NCBI RefSeq assembly: GCF_004365355.1 | Contig: NZ_SODP01000001.1 | Span: 3,034,382-3,098,381, forward strand | Direction: 5' to 3' | Length of the DNA: 64,000 bases | Source: Kribbella pratensis | Lineage (GTDB): Bacteria; Actinomycetota; Actinomycetes; Propionibacteriales; Kribbellaceae | The notes under the pieces: model-generated | The model's input: the letters and a program-made list of their open reading frames with translations, nothing else | What the model was told of the DNA's origin: nothing | The model's database searches: none | Translations under genes and position numbers: made by a program | Shown: positions 1 to 9,342 of the stretch, one piece after another | Layout: every line of letters starts with the position of its first letter | Numbering within the stretch: the stretch's first letter is position 1

Positions 1-841
1 CGCCCCCGAAACGGCGGCACAACGCGTCCAGAACGGACCTGTCGAGCCGGTCGAGACCCATCTTGTCCACCTCGTACAGCTCGAGGGCCGACTTGGCGAG
101 CGCGAGGGTGATGATGCCGTCCGCCCGCACCTCTGCGTAGTCGCGGACCCGGCGGAGCAGCCGGTTCGCGATACGCGGCGTACCGCGTGAGCGCGAGGCG
201 ATCTCTGCCGCGCCCTCCGGGGTGATGTCGACCTCGAGCAAGGCTGCCGAGCGGTTGACGATCTTCTCCAGTTCGGCGGACTCGTAGAACTCCAGGTGAC
301 CGGTGAACCCGAACCGGTCACGAAGCGGCCCCGGCAGCAGACCGGCCCGCGTGGTCGCCCCGACCAGCGTGAACGGCGGGATCTCGAGCGGGATCGCGGT
401 CGCGCCGGGCCCCTTGCCGACGATCACGTCGACGCGGAAGTCCTCCATCGCCATGTACAGCAGCTCTTCGGCCGGCCGCGACATCCGGTGGATCTCGTCG
501 AGGAACAGTACTTCGCCCTCGCTCAGCCCGGACAGGATCGCGGCGAGGTCGCCGGCGTGCTGGATCGCCGGCCCGCTCGTCACACGCAGCGGCGCGGACA
601 GCTCACTCGCGATGATCATGGCCAACGTGGTCTTGCCGAGGCCGGGCGGACCGGACAGCAACACGTGGTCCGGCGCGCGATTGCGCCCGCGGGCGGCGTG
701 CAGCACCAGCTCGAGCTGCTCACTGACCCGGCGCTGACCGCCGAACTCGGCCAGCGTGCGGGGCCGGAGCGCGGACTCGATCTTGCGTTCCTCGAGATCC
801 ACCGCGTCGGCGGACACCAGCGGCCGGACGTTGTCTTCCAT
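1..841 (-). CDS. ruvB: Holliday junction branch-migration ATPase RuvB (3' end outside window)
   Basis: RuvB is the hexameric AAA+ motor that drives branch migration of Holliday junctions with RuvA. The visible 280 codons start at ATG 841 ([13 protein letters not shown]). They hold the Walker A motif GPPGLGKTT, the Walker B LDEIHR, the GATTRAG sensor region and the start of the C-terminal winged-helix domain ([17 protein letters not shown]). Roughly 60-80 C-terminal residues lie beyond the window edge. It follows ruvA by 13 nt in a ruvC-ruvA-ruvB order, so it is probably transcribed from the LexA-controlled ruvC promoter. Identity is clear from motifs and context. Confidence 0.97.
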   Translation of the reverse strand, partial: MEDNVRPLVSADAVDLEERKIESALRPRTLAEFGGQRRVSEQLELVLHAARGRNRAPDHVLLSGPPGLGKTTLAMIIASELSAPLRVTSGPAIQHAGDLAAILSGLSEGEVLFLDEIHRMSRPAEELLYMAMEDFRVDVIVGKGPGATAIPLEIPPFTLVGATTRAGLLPGPLRDRFGFTGHLEFYESAELEKIVNRSAALLEVDITPEGAAEIASRSRGTPRIANRLLRRVRDYAEVRADGIITLALAKSALELYEVDKMGLDRLDRSVLDALCRRFGG

Positions 842-854
842 CGCCTACGCCCTC

Positions 855-1457
855 TCAGGCCTTCGAGAGCACGCGCAACGCGGCACGCAGCAGGTCGGGA
901 ACGGCCGGACTCGGGCTGTCGGCGGCGAGCGGCGACACTGCGGTGACCGCGTCCTCGGCGTCGCGGGCCGAGTAGCCCAGACCGACCAGACCGGCCGCCA
1001 CCTGCTCCCGCCACGCCTCCTGCGTCTGCAGGGGCCGCCCGGTCACCGTCTTCGACGGCGCACCGATCTTGTCCTTGAGCTCCAGCACGATCCGCTGGGC
1101 GCCCTTTTTCCCGATGCCCGGCACCTTCACCAGTACGACGAGATCCTCGGTCGCGACCGCCTGCCGCAACTGGTCGGGGCTGAGCACCGCGAGCGCCGCC
1201 TGGGCCAGCTTCGGGCCGACCCCGGACGCGGTCTGCAGCAGCTCGAACAGGTTCTTCGCATCGTCGTCGGCGAACCCGTACAACGTCAGCGAGTCCTCGC
1301 GAACCACCATCGACGTGGAGATCCGGGCCTCTTGACCCGGCCGGAGACCGGCCAGCGTGCCCGGGTCGCAGTACACCTGCAGGCCCACTCCCCCGACCTC
1401 GACCACGGCGCTGTCCACTCCGATGGCCGCCACCGGTCCACGCACAAAGGCGATCAT
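855..1457 (-). CDS. ruvA: Holliday junction binding protein RuvA
   Basis: RuvA tetramers bind the four-way junction and load RuvB. The protein starts MIAFVRGPVAAI (ATG at 1457); the open frame runs further upstream, but that part has no RuvA similarity and overlaps ruvC. The 200-residue length is normal. The N-terminal OB-fold is followed by two helix-hairpin-helix segments (ASGVGPKLAQAAL and VPGIGKKGAQRIV) and the C-terminal RuvB-binding domain (QVAAGLVGLGYS). It sits 22 nt after ruvC and 13 nt before ruvB, consistent with one operon. Confidence 0.97.
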   Translation of the reverse strand: MIAFVRGPVAAIGVDSAVVEVGGVGLQVYCDPGTLAGLRPGQEARISTSMVVREDSLTLYGFADDDAKNLFELLQTASGVGPKLAQAALAVLSPDQLRQAVATEDLVVLVKVPGIGKKGAQRIVLELKDKIGAPSKTVTGRPLQTQEAWREQVAAGLVGLGYSARDAEDAVTAVSPLAADSPSPAVPDLLRAALRVLSKA

Positions 1458-1479
1458 CGCCAACCTCCCGTTTCCGTGC

Positions 1480-2076
1480 TCACCGCTTGCCCTGCTGAGC
1501 CGCCACCGCGGCCCGCAATCTTGCCACCTGCAGCCGGGACTGCGCCTGCGCCAGAGCCTCGAGGTTCGACCGGCTGGAGGCCGCCTCCTGCAGCTTGCTC
1601 GCCACGCCACCACGCCAGACCTGACAGATCGCCAACGCCAGCGCGTCCGCGGCGTCGGCGGGTGTCGGACGCTCGCTCAGCTTGAGGATGCGGGTGACCA
1701 TCGTGGTCACCTGCTCCTTGTCCGCCCGGCCCGATCCGGTGACCGCGGCTTTCACCTCGCTCGGCGTGTGCAGCGCGACGGGCAGTCCGCGACGCGCCGC
1801 GACGACCATCGCCACTCCCGAGGCCTGCGCCGTCCCCATCACGGTCCGGACGTTGTGCTGCGCGAACACTCGCTCGACGGCGACCGCGTCCGGCTGGTGC
1901 TTGGCGATCCACTCCTCCAACTCCGCCTCGATCCGGACGAGCCGCTTTGACACGTCCAGGTCGGCCGGCGTGCGGATCACTCCGACGGCGACCAGTGCAG
2001 GGGGCTTCCCCGGCGTGCCCTCGACGACGCCGAGGCCGCACCGGGTCAGTCCCGGGTCGACGCCGAGCACCCGCAT
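1480..2076 (-). CDS. ruvC: Holliday junction resolvase RuvC
   Basis: RuvC is the dimeric endonuclease that resolves Holliday junctions. The N-terminus [14 protein letters not shown] holds the first catalytic Asp (D7). The second acidic residue is in VERVFAQHN, and the C-terminal acidic pair lies in [13 protein letters not shown]. The 198-residue length is slightly longer than the E. coli protein because of an Ala/Gln-rich tail. A strong ribosome binding site (GGAGGTGG) precedes ATG 2076 and abuts a LexA box. It is the first gene of ruvCAB. Confidence 0.97.
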   Translation of the reverse strand: MRVLGVDPGLTRCGLGVVEGTPGKPPALVAVGVIRTPADLDVSKRLVRIEAELEEWIAKHQPDAVAVERVFAQHNVRTVMGTAQASGVAMVVAARRGLPVALHTPSEVKAAVTGSGRADKEQVTTMVTRILKLSERPTPADAADALALAICQVWRGGVASKLQEAASSRSNLEALAQAQSRLQVARLRAAVAAQQGKR

Positions 2077-2085
2077 GGACCACCT

Positions 2086-2109
2086 CCGAACGTTTGTTCG
2101 ATAACCCTA
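2086..2109 (-). promoter_or_regulatory. LexA (SOS) box and -10 element of the ruvCAB operon
   Basis: On the plus strand, 2086-2101 reads CCGAAC-GTTT-GTTCGA, eleven of twelve positions of the actinobacterial/Gram-positive SOS box TCGAAC-N4-GTTCGA. Read on the minus strand, a TAGGGT hexamer (2104-2109) is a good TANNNT -10, so the LexA box covers the expected transcription start and ends 9 nt before the ruvC start codon. This predicts DNA-damage induction of ruvCAB. The box is seen directly; the -10 is inference. Confidence 0.8.
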
Positions 2110-2148
2110 GACGGCGGTCTCGCGACTGACGAAATCGACGCGCCGAAC

Positions 2149-3306
2149 TCAGAAGTAGTCGAGCATGTACGGCGTCGGTCCGCTGAAGACCGCATCCAGC
2201 CCGGCGTCCGTTGCCGGCGCTCCCCCGGTGACCAGTCCGGCTCCGCGCAGGGCCGCAAGCGGCGTACCGGCATACAGCGCAGCTAGTCCACGCGGGCCGC
2301 AGCGGAGGGCGTCGGTCGGGCTGTCCGTGGGTGTGAGGCTGCCCGATCCGTCAGCGACCGACAGGTGCCAGTCGCCCGTGTTCGCAGGCAGCTCGGGGTC
2401 GTCGATCCGCAGGTCGGCCTCGAGTACGACGCCTTCCGGGAAGCCTCGCGATGCAATGGCGGCTGGAGCGTCGATGAGGCGGAGCATCCAGCGGTTGATC
2501 CGCGTGTCGCCGGCCGCCTCGTGCTCGGCGAGCAGATGGATCGGGTCGAACGGCGGGCAGTACGCCTGCACCGACTTCGCGATCGACGCGCCCGAGCCGA
2601 CGGTCGCCCACAGGGCCCGTGCGGTCTCCTCGGAGCCGGCCATGAGCTCGTCGACAGCCAGGTCGCCGTCGGACCAGTTGTAGACCACGAAGCCGTCGTC
2701 GGCGACGTACGCGAAGTTGTTCTCGTCTTCCAGCCAGGACTCGACCTCAGTGCGCGGCCAGATCAGCGGACCGCTCGAACGCCTTACCGCGTGATTCTTC
2801 CCGGCGAGCTCCAGGAACAGATCCGCGTCGGCCGGGCCCGCCTTCCGCACCGCCGTACCCTTGCCGCCCAGCGTCCGGAGATCAGCGGCCTGGAACGAGA
2901 ACTTGTACCTGTTACCCGCGAACTCATACCCCAGGTGCCGGTAGAGAACAGTCGTCGCGGGATACAGCGCCGTCAGCGGGTATCCCTTGTCGGCGCATCG
3001 CTGCAGCACCGCACGCATCATCAGGCTGCCGACACCACGACCGCGGTACTCCGGGGCGACGACTACGCCGGCCACTCCGCCCATCGGGACCCGACGCCCA
3101 CCCCACCACTGCTCGAACGGCCAGATCCGCGCCGCGGCGACAAGCTGGTCACCATCGACGACACCGAGGAACCGGCCGTCCATGAAGGTGAGCGCATTCT
3201 TCTTCCACTCGTCCCGGTCCCCTCCAGGCCCGAACGACCGAATCCGCACCTCCCAGACCGCATCGAGCTGTTCCTCGACAACATCCACCACCCGCAACTC
3301 GGTCAC
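2149..3306 (-). CDS. Eis-type GNAT N-acetyltransferase
   Basis: A 385-residue protein with the Eis architecture: an N-terminal GNAT domain with the acetyl-CoA loop (VVVAPEYRGRGVGSLMM, about residues 83-99), a second GNAT-like domain, and a C-terminal SCP2-like domain. It ends in ...YMLDYF. In Eis enzymes the C-terminal Phe carboxylate acts in catalysis and a Tyr in the LYPATTxLYxxLGYE segment is the general acid; both are present here (YPATTVLYRHLGYEF). Family members acetylate amines, including aminoglycosides, but the substrate here is unknown. It stands alone between ruvC and a DUF4442 gene, on the same strand, with 72 nt to its upstream stop at 2149. Confidence 0.85.
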   Translation of the reverse strand: MTELRVVDVVEEQLDAVWEVRIRSFGPGGDRDEWKKNALTFMDGRFLGVVDGDQLVAAARIWPFEQWWGGRRVPMGGVAGVVVAPEYRGRGVGSLMMRAVLQRCADKGYPLTALYPATTVLYRHLGYEFAGNRYKFSFQAADLRTLGGKGTAVRKAGPADADLFLELAGKNHAVRRSSGPLIWPRTEVESWLEDENNFAYVADDGFVVYNWSDGDLAVDELMAGSEETARALWATVGSGASIAKSVQAYCPPFDPIHLLAEHEAAGDTRINRWMLRLIDAPAAIASRGFPEGVVLEADLRIDDPELPANTGDWHLSVADGSGSLTPTDSPTDALRCGPRGLAALYAGTPLAALRGAGLVTGGAPATDAGLDAVFSGPTPYMLDYF

Positions 3307-3376
3307 CCGCCGACCCTACGTCCCACGCGCCGATCGATGCGGCCCCATTTCCCACCTGTTGCCGACGTGTTCAGAC

Positions 3377-3868
3377 CTATTTCCCGCTCGCCACCCGGTC
3401 CGCGGACGTCTTCTTGTCGGTGACCCAGAGGTGGATGACGCCCTCGACGACGACTGTGCCGTCGTCGCGAGTCGCCTTCACCCGCACGGGCACATCGGGC
3501 CCCGAGGTCCAGCTGTCCGGATCGGTCTCGGCCGAACAGACCAGGTCGGACGTCGCCTTGGCGAGGTACGAAACCTCCATCCCCTTGGGCAACCACCGCT
3601 TCCCCGTCGGCACCGTTGCCTCCGCCAACGCCCCCATCGCGGCCTCCAACCCGTTGCACACGGCAATCGCATGCACGGTCCCGATGTGGTTCAGCACCGC
3701 CCGTCGCTTCGGCAACCGCAACGCCGCAAAGTCCCGCTCCACCTGCAAGAACCGAGGTCGCACCGACCGGAAATAAGGCGCCTTCCAGGTAAACCCCCAG
3801 GAAAACAGAACCTCCCCACCCGGCACCCCACGCAACCGCTCCCACAACCCCAACACCTGACTCGCCAT
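3377..3868 (-). CDS. DUF4442 hot-dog-fold protein (possible acyl-CoA thioesterase)
   Basis: A 163-residue single-domain protein starting MASQVLGLWERLRG. The segments VRPRFLQVERDFAALRLPKRRAVLNHIGTVHAIAVCNGLEAAMG and KGMEVSYLAKATSDL follow the DUF4442/PaaI-like hot-dog pattern, with the central hydrophobic helix after the NHxGT stretch. Relatives are thought to be thioesterases, but this family is poorly characterised and no substrate can be read from the sequence. It has no signal peptide. It is on the same strand as its Eis-like neighbour, 70 nt upstream of it. Confidence 0.75.
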   Translation of the reverse strand: MASQVLGLWERLRGVPGGEVLFSWGFTWKAPYFRSVRPRFLQVERDFAALRLPKRRAVLNHIGTVHAIAVCNGLEAAMGALAEATVPTGKRWLPKGMEVSYLAKATSDLVCSAETDPDSWTSGPDVPVRVKATRDDGTVVVEGVIHLWVTDKKTSADRVASGK

Positions 3869-3916
3869 ACCCGCATGTTACCCACGAGTCACATGCGCGT
3901 GAAGAGATCCTCGCGG

Positions 3917-4519
3917 CTAGGGAACGGGGAAGTTCCTTGGCGGGCCCTCGCCGGTGGCCCCGTCGACGGCTTCGCGGAGGAAGTCGGCGTGGCCGGTGTG
4001 GCGGGCGTATTCCTCGATGAGGTCGCTGATGAGGCGGCGCAGGCTCATTCCGCCTGCGGGGGCGTGGTCGAGGCCCGACTCGGCGAGAATGGCGGCGAGG
4101 GTGTCGCGCGAGCGGTGTACCGCGCGGACCCACAGATCGCGGAGCGCCTCAGGATCGTCGTCCTTGGCTGATTCCCAAGCCCACGTGTCCCAGGTGGTTT
4201 CGTGGTCGATGTCGCGGAACTCGGGCAGCAGAGGCGCGCCGGTCAGGTCGCTCTGGAACTTCATCTCCTCACACAGCGCCAAGTGCTTGAGAAGTCCGCC
4301 GAGAGTGATCGCGGACGGACCGAGGCGCAACTGAAGGCCGTCCGAGTCCACATCCCAGCACTTCCAGGCGAACGTACGTCGGTTGCGCTCCAAGGTGATG
4401 AGTGCGGTCTGGAGTTCATCGCCGTGCAGGAAGATGGTGAGATCCCATTCCGGAGGACGTCCGGGCGTGAACCCGGGCGCGCTCGTCAACGCTGAAGGCC
4501 GAGCGGTGTGCGTGTCCAT
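3917..4519 (-). CDS. DinB/DUF664-family protein (putative thiol-dependent metalloprotein)
   Basis: About 200 residues from ATG 4519 (MDTHTARPSALT); an in-frame ATG lies 7 codons further upstream but shows no family similarity. The protein has the DinB four-helix pattern with candidate metal-ligand histidines: one in LGGLLKHLALCEEM and two in EEYARHTGHADFLRE. The last motif is the signature of the DUF664 group, often annotated in actinobacteria as mycothiol transferase-like. The reaction is unknown. It is divergent from the lipoprotein gene at 4653, with 133 nt between them. Confidence 0.8.
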   Translation of the reverse strand: MDTHTARPSALTSAPGFTPGRPPEWDLTIFLHGDELQTALITLERNRRTFAWKCWDVDSDGLQLRLGPSAITLGGLLKHLALCEEMKFQSDLTGAPLLPEFRDIDHETTWDTWAWESAKDDDPEALRDLWVRAVHRSRDTLAAILAESGLDHAPAGGMSLRRLISDLIEEYARHTGHADFLREAVDGATGEGPPRNFPVP

Positions 4520-4652
4520 GCTGGCAGCGTAGAACCGCAACCGGACGATCTACTTCCGGAATTCGATTGATGCCGGAACGCCGCTTTGAGCAACTTTTCC
4601 GGTCCGCTGCGCATCTTCCTGATATCCGTGCCGTCGTTGGGGGGAGAGCAGG

Positions 4653-5456
4653 ATGCTGAGGAATCGATCGGCTGTGGGCGCAATCGCGCTGATGGCGTTC
4701 GTCGCGGGATGCGGCGGGCCCAAGGCCGCGAGTGACGATGCCGTGGAGACCACACCGACACCTACGCCAGTAGCCACCACCCCCACAGCGACACCATCAG
4801 ACACACCGACAGCAGTCCTGGAGAAGCCGTCCATCGCGCCGCCGGCGGCGAGCAGTATCGCCGGCCTGTCGGCAGCCAAGATCCTCACCAAGACGCAGGC
4901 CGCCGCGAAGGCCGCCACCAGCGTCCGGATGAAGGGCGCTGTCTCCGACGGCAAAGAGCGGATGGTTCTCGACGTGCGGGTCACCAAGAACGGTGGCCAC
5001 GGGTCGATCACCACCAGCGACGGCGGTATGTCGGTCATGGTGATCGGCAAGACGGCGTACCTGAAGATGAGCAACAAGTTCTGGCGGTCGCAGACCAAGT
5101 CCAAGGCCGAGGCGGACGCCATCGTCGGTCTGATCGCCGGCCGCTGGATCCGGACGACGATGAGCGACAAGGACCTCGGCAACTTCGCGCTGTTCGCCAG
5201 CAAGGCCGAATTCTTCGACACGCTGTTCGAGCCCAGCGGCTCGGTCAGGAAGACCGCACCCAAGACCGTCGACGGCGTCCCCGCGATCGGCCTCGGGGAC
5301 GGTGACGGCACGCTCTGGGTCGACACCGCGACCGCACGCCCGGTCCGGCTGGAGTCCGGCGCCGACGCGCTGAGCTTCAGCCAGTACAACCAGGTCACAA
5401 CGCCGAAGGCCCCTCCGTCGAGTCAGGTGATCGACGGAAAGGCCCTCGGGATGTGA
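4653..5456 (+). CDS. Secreted lipoprotein, LppX/LprAFG-like (tentative)
   Basis: A 267-residue protein with an N-terminal lipoprotein signal (MLRNRSAVGAIALMAFVAGC, lipobox VAGC with Cys20), a Thr/Pro-rich linker (about residues 32-57), and a beta-rich domain (about 75-265) resembling the LolA/LppX fold proteins of actinobacteria, which carry lipids or act as envelope sensors. A purine-rich GGGGGGAGA precedes the ATG. It is the only plus-strand gene in the first 16 kb and ends 27 nt before the yebC stop (convergent). The family assignment rests on overall pattern only. Confidence 0.65.
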   Translation: MLRNRSAVGAIALMAFVAGCGGPKAASDDAVETTPTPTPVATTPTATPSDTPTAVLEKPSIAPPAASSIAGLSAAKILTKTQAAAKAATSVRMKGAVSDGKERMVLDVRVTKNGGHGSITTSDGGMSVMVIGKTAYLKMSNKFWRSQTKSKAEADAIVGLIAGRWIRTTMSDKDLGNFALFASKAEFFDTLFEPSGSVRKTAPKTVDGVPAIGLGDGDGTLWVDTATARPVRLESGADALSFSQYNQVTTPKAPPSSQVIDGKALGM

Positions 5457-5483
5457 CCGGAATGGGAACTGTGCCCAGGTCGG

Positions 5484-6245
5484 TCAGCCGACCTCGGCCA
5501 TGATCTCGTCCGAGACGTCGAAGTTCGCGTAGACGTTCTGTACGTCGTCGCTGTCCTCGAGGGCGTCGATCAGGCGGAAGATCTTCGCGGCGCCGTCGGC
5601 GTCGAGCTCGACCGTCATCGACGGGACGAACTGGACGTCGGCGGAGTCGTAGTCGATGCCGGCGTCCTGCAGCGCGGTCCGGGCGGCGACCAGGTCGGTG
5701 GCCTCGGTGACGACCTCCCAGGACTCGCCGAGGTCGTTGACCTCCTCGGCGCCGGCCTCGAGCACGGCCTCCATCACGTCGTCCTCGGACAGCGACTTCC
5801 CGTCCTGCTCCTTGGCGACGACGATGACGCCCTTGCGGTTGAACAGGTACGCGACCGAGTTCGGGTCGGCGAGCGAGCCGCCGTTGCGCGTCATCGCGGT
5901 CCGGACGTCCGCGGCCGCGCGGTTCCGGTTGTCGGTCAGACACTCGACCAGCATCGCCACGCCGTTCGGGCCGTACCCCTCGTACATGATCGTCTGGTAC
6001 TCCGCGCCGCCCGCTTCCGCACCGGAGCCGCGCTTGACCGCGCGGTCGATGTTGTCGTTCGGGACCGAGGACTTCTTCGCCTTCTGGATGGCGTCGTACA
6101 GGGTCGGGTTCCCGCCAGGGTCGCCACCGCCCATCCGGGCGGCCACCTCGATGTTCTTGATCAACTTCGCGAAGAGCTTGCCGCGCTTCGCGTCGATGAC
6201 GGCCTTCTTGTGCTTCGTGGTGGCCCACTTGGAGTGGCCTGACAT
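5484..6245 (-). CDS. yebC: YebC/PmpR-family transcriptional/translation regulator
   Basis: The protein starts [23 protein letters not shown], the invariant N-terminus of YebC (TACO1-like) proteins, and is of usual length (253 residues). Other conserved stretches are [29 protein letters not shown] and the acidic C-terminal domain. YebC proteins bind DNA as regulators and have also been linked to relief of ribosome stalling. It is 33 nt downstream of pdxT. In many actinobacteria it directly precedes ruvC; here four unrelated genes lie between. Confidence 0.97.
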   Translation of the reverse strand: MSGHSKWATTKHKKAVIDAKRGKLFAKLIKNIEVAARMGGGDPGGNPTLYDAIQKAKKSSVPNDNIDRAVKRGSGAEAGGAEYQTIMYEGYGPNGVAMLVECLTDNRNRAAADVRTAMTRNGGSLADPNSVAYLFNRKGVIVVAKEQDGKSLSEDDVMEAVLEAGAEEVNDLGESWEVVTEATDLVAARTALQDAGIDYDSADVQFVPSMTVELDADGAAKIFRLIDALEDSDDVQNVYANFDVSDEIMAEVG

Positions 6246-6278
6246 GGCGAACCCAACCCTTCTACCTACAACAACGAC

Positions 6279-6872
6279 TCAGTGGGCCCGGACCAGCTCG
6301 GCGAAGTAGCCGTGCAGCCGCGCGTCCCCGGTCATCTCCGGATGGAACGACGTGGCGAGCAGCCGGTCGTGGCGGACCGCGACGATCCTACCCGCGGCGG
6401 GGCCCGACCTCACCGTCGAGAGTACCTCTACGTCCGGTCCGACCCGCTCCACCCACGGTGCCCGGATGAACACCGCGTGGTACGGCGCGTCGAAAGCGGC
6501 GAACTCGAGGTCGGCCTCGAACGAGTCGACCTGCCGACCGAAGGCGTTCCGCCGCACCGTCACGTCGAGGCCGCCGAGCGTCTCCTGGTCGGCGGTCCCG
6601 CCGGTGATCGTGTCCGCGAGCATGATCATCCCGGCACAGGTGCCGAACACCGGCATCCCGTCCGCGATCCGCTTCTGCAACGGCTCGAACAGCTCGAACG
6701 TCCGCGCCAGCTTGTACATGGTGGTCGACTCCCCGCCGGGCAGCACCAGCCCGTCGACCTGCTCCAGCTCGGACGGACGCCGCACCGGCCGCGCCTCGAC
6801 ACCGACCTCGGTCAGCATCGCCAGGTGCTCGCGGACATTGCCCTGCAGGGCGAACACTCCGATCACCGTCAT
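6279..6872 (-). CDS. pdxT: Pyridoxal 5'-phosphate synthase glutaminase subunit PdxT
   Basis: PdxT releases ammonia from glutamine for PdxS in the deoxyxylulose-5-phosphate-independent vitamin B6 pathway. The class-I amidotransferase triad is visible: Cys in [11 protein letters not shown], and His/Glu in [11 protein letters not shown]. The oxyanion loop LPGGESTTM is also present. 197 residues is normal. The start ATG overlaps the stop of the upstream DUF6891-like gene (ATGA, 6869-6872), so the two are translationally coupled. Its partner pdxS lies about 6.9 kb away rather than adjacent. Confidence 0.97.
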   Translation of the reverse strand: MTVIGVFALQGNVREHLAMLTEVGVEARPVRRPSELEQVDGLVLPGGESTTMYKLARTFELFEPLQKRIADGMPVFGTCAGMIMLADTITGGTADQETLGGLDVTVRRNAFGRQVDSFEADLEFAAFDAPYHAVFIRAPWVERVGPDVEVLSTVRSGPAAGRIVAVRHDRLLATSFHPEMTGDARLHGYFAELVRAH

Positions 6873-7435
6873 AGCGTCACCCTCCGTTGCCAGTTGAGCG
6901 TGACCTCGATCCGGCCCTCGTCGAAGGCGGCGGGCAGGTCGTGGCGGTGCAGCAGCTCGAGTACGTCGTCCAGCAGCGGCTCGCCGGGCGCGACGTTGGC
7001 GGTGTCGGGGTGCCAGAGCTTCAACTCGAGCATGCCGAAGTCGACCGCGTGCCAGACGTCGGTGTCGGTGAAGAACACCAGACCCTGCGGACTGTCCGCG
7101 GCCTCCAGCACCTTCCGGGCTTCGTGATGGTCCGACGTGTACCGGACCACCACCACGCCCAGCTCTTCGAGCTCCGCGAGTACGGCGTCCAATCTGTCCG
7201 GGTCGGTGCTCTCCGGCCAGGTCGCGGCGTCGGCGTTGAGGTCCATCACCGCCTCACCGATCAGCAGCGGGACCAATGCGCCGGCGTCCATCGAGGGTGC
7301 GTCCTCACGGACCGCCTCGGTCAGCGCGGCCGTGATGGCGGCGTGATCGGCGTACCCGGACCGCACCAGGACGCGGGCGAGGCCACGCAGTTCCCGGGCG
7401 GTCCGTTCGTCCACCGACTGCAGGTTGCTTGTCAC
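6869..7435 (-). CDS. Hypothetical protein, DUF6891-like
   Basis: A 188-residue soluble protein with no signal peptide or membrane segment. It has an N-terminal helical part ([27 protein letters not shown]) and a middle alpha/beta part ([45 protein letters not shown]). It resembles actinobacterial proteins annotated DUF6891; no function is established. It overlaps the pdxT start by 4 nt, so it is expressed with pdxT and possibly yebC. Whether it matters for B6 synthesis is unknown. Confidence 0.6.
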   Translation of the reverse strand: MTSNLQSVDERTARELRGLARVLVRSGYADHAAITAALTEAVREDAPSMDAGALVPLLIGEAVMDLNADAATWPESTDPDRLDAVLAELEELGVVVVRYTSDHHEARKVLEAADSPQGLVFFTDTDVWHAVDFGMLELKLWHPDTANVAPGEPLLDDVLELLHRHDLPAAFDEGRIEVTLNWQRRVTL

Positions 7436-7456
7436 TGCTCAAGGGTAGTTCAGGCG

Positions 7457-8350
7457 CTACTTCACGCCTCCGGCGGTAACAGACACCTGCAGCTGACGCT
7501 GGAAGATGATGTAGACGACCAGAACCGGCGCCACCGTGATCACCACGGCCGCGAACAGGGCACCGAAGTCCACCGCATAACCGGCCTGCGACGCGAACGA
7601 GGCCATGCCCTGCGAGAGGACATAGTTCTTCGAGTCGGTGTTCAGCGCGACCGGGAGCAGGAACTGGTTCCACAACCCGAGGAAGTTGAAGATGGCAACC
7701 GACGCCATCCCCGGCCTCGCCATCGGCAGCATCACCGAGAAGAACGTTCGCCACTCACCTGCCCCGTCGATCTGCGCCGCCTCGTAGACCTCGCCCGGCA
7801 GCGCCTTGAAGAAGCTGTGCAGGAAGAAGACGGTGAACGGCAGCGCGAACGCGACGTAGGTGATGATCAGCCCTGGCAGGGTGTTCAGCAGGGAGAGGTT
7901 CTTCAGGACGAAGAACAGCGGCACGATCGCCAGGAAGACCGGGAACGTCAGTCCGGCCAGCATGGAGTAGTAGATCAGCCGGTTGCCGGGGAACGTGAAC
8001 CTGGCCAGCACGTACGCACACATGGCGCCGAGGATCATCACCAGCACCAGCGCGGAGCCCACGACGATCACGGTGTTCGCGAAGTAGCGACCGATGCCGG
8101 CCGTCGTCCAGGCGTTGGCGTAGTTCTCGAACCGCAGCTTGTGCGGCAGCGTCAGCGGATTGCCCAGGACCTCCTGCGTCGACTTGAACGAGGACACCAG
8201 CGTCCACAGCAGCGGGAGGATCACCAGCAGCGACCACAGGATCAGCGCGATGTGGGCGGTCGTGGCGACGCCCCTGCCCTCCCGGGACCCCGTGCCGGGT
8301 GCGCGGGAGTCGGCGACCAGGTCGGCCCGGTCGGCGGTAGTGGTTGTCAT
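7457..8350 (-). CDS. ngcG: Sugar ABC transporter permease, MalG/NgcG type
   Basis: A 297-residue inner-membrane permease with six predicted membrane helices (first at about residues 30-52). The EAA loop that contacts the ATPase reads EVYEAAQIDGAGEWRTFFSVMLPMARPG. It starts at ATG 8350 and overlaps the upstream permease by ATGA. Together with 8347-9342 and 9339-10751 it forms an importer with no ATPase gene, as is usual for actinobacterial sugar porters that share MsiK. The NgcG name follows from the NgcE-like binding protein and is provisional. Confidence 0.85.
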   Translation of the reverse strand: MTTTTADRADLVADSRAPGTGSREGRGVATTAHIALILWSLLVILPLLWTLVSSFKSTQEVLGNPLTLPHKLRFENYANAWTTAGIGRYFANTVIVVGSALVLVMILGAMCAYVLARFTFPGNRLIYYSMLAGLTFPVFLAIVPLFFVLKNLSLLNTLPGLIITYVAFALPFTVFFLHSFFKALPGEVYEAAQIDGAGEWRTFFSVMLPMARPGMASVAIFNFLGLWNQFLLPVALNTDSKNYVLSQGMASFASQAGYAVDFGALFAAVVITVAPVLVVYIIFQRQLQVSVTAGGVK

Positions 8351-9342
8351 CGGCGTACCTTCCGCTCACGTCCGCCGGTCAGGGCGTTCACCACGAAGAC
8401 CAGGAGCGCGAACAGCATCGTCACCGCGGCCAGGACCACGCCCATGGCCGTCGAGTAGCCGAACTGCCCCTTGGTGAAGGCAGTGGTGAACAGCTGCTGG
8501 GGCATCACCAGGGTCGAGTTCTGCGGCCCGCCGCCGGGGTTCAGCGCCTGCATGTAGACGAAGGCGTCGAGGGCGGCGATCCCGAGGTAGATGTAGGCCG
8601 TCTGCACGTTGTCGCGGATCAGCGGCACCGTGATGGAGATCGCCGTCCGGAACCGGCCGGCGCCGTCGATGCGGGCCGCCTCGAACACCTCGGGGTCGAT
8701 ACCCCGGATGGCGGCGATGAACAGCACCATGTAGAAGCCGACGAAGCCCCAGATCATCACGAACATCGAGGCCGGCATCGCGGTCCGCGCGTCGCCGAGC
8801 CAGGCGTAGTTCTCGAACTGGTGCAGCCCGATCTTCGACAGTACGGCGTCCAGGATGCCCGAGCCCGGCGTGAACACCTGGGCCCAGATCAGGCCGATCA
8901 CGATCGCGGGAATCACGTACGGGAAGAACGAGACGATCCGGTAGAAGCCGGAGTTGCGCAGCCCGCGGACGGTACCGGTGCCCGAGCCGCCGATCGTCAC
9001 CAGCGTGGCCAGGGTCAGCGCCAGCACGATCGTCACGATCGGCACGACGATCGCGAGCTCGATGTTGTTGCGGACGGCCTTCAGGAAGATGTCGTCGTGG
9101 AACAGCCGGACGTAGTTGTCGAAGCCGACGAAGTTCTGCCCCGCGCTGAAACCGGACCAGTCGGTCAGCGAGTAGTACAGCGCCTGCACGAACGGCGAGA
9201 CCACGAAGACCACGAACACGACCAGCGGCAGGCCGAGGAACACGACCATGAAGCTGACACGGTCGAAGGTCAGCGGCCGGCGGCGCCGGGTGGCGGACCG
9301 CTTGGGTCCGCCTCCCGGCACAGCCTCTTGCGTCGTGGTCAC
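8347..9342 (-). CDS. ngcF: Sugar ABC transporter permease, MalF/NgcF type
   Basis: A 331-residue permease from GTG 9342 (VTTTQEAVPGGGPKRS). This start overlaps the stop of the binding-protein gene as GTGA; an open frame continues further upstream but only as a shadow of that gene. The first membrane helix is FMVVFLGLPLVVFVVFVVS (about residues 30-48), and the EAA loop is EVFEAARIDGAGRFRTAISITVPLIRD. It pairs with the MalG-type permease in one transmembrane complex. Confidence 0.87.
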   Translation of the reverse strand: MTTTQEAVPGGGPKRSATRRRRPLTFDRVSFMVVFLGLPLVVFVVFVVSPFVQALYYSLTDWSGFSAGQNFVGFDNYVRLFHDDIFLKAVRNNIELAIVVPIVTIVLALTLATLVTIGGSGTGTVRGLRNSGFYRIVSFFPYVIPAIVIGLIWAQVFTPGSGILDAVLSKIGLHQFENYAWLGDARTAMPASMFVMIWGFVGFYMVLFIAAIRGIDPEVFEAARIDGAGRFRTAISITVPLIRDNVQTAYIYLGIAALDAFVYMQALNPGGGPQNSTLVMPQQLFTTAFTKGQFGYSTAMGVVLAAVTMLFALLVFVVNALTGGRERKVRR

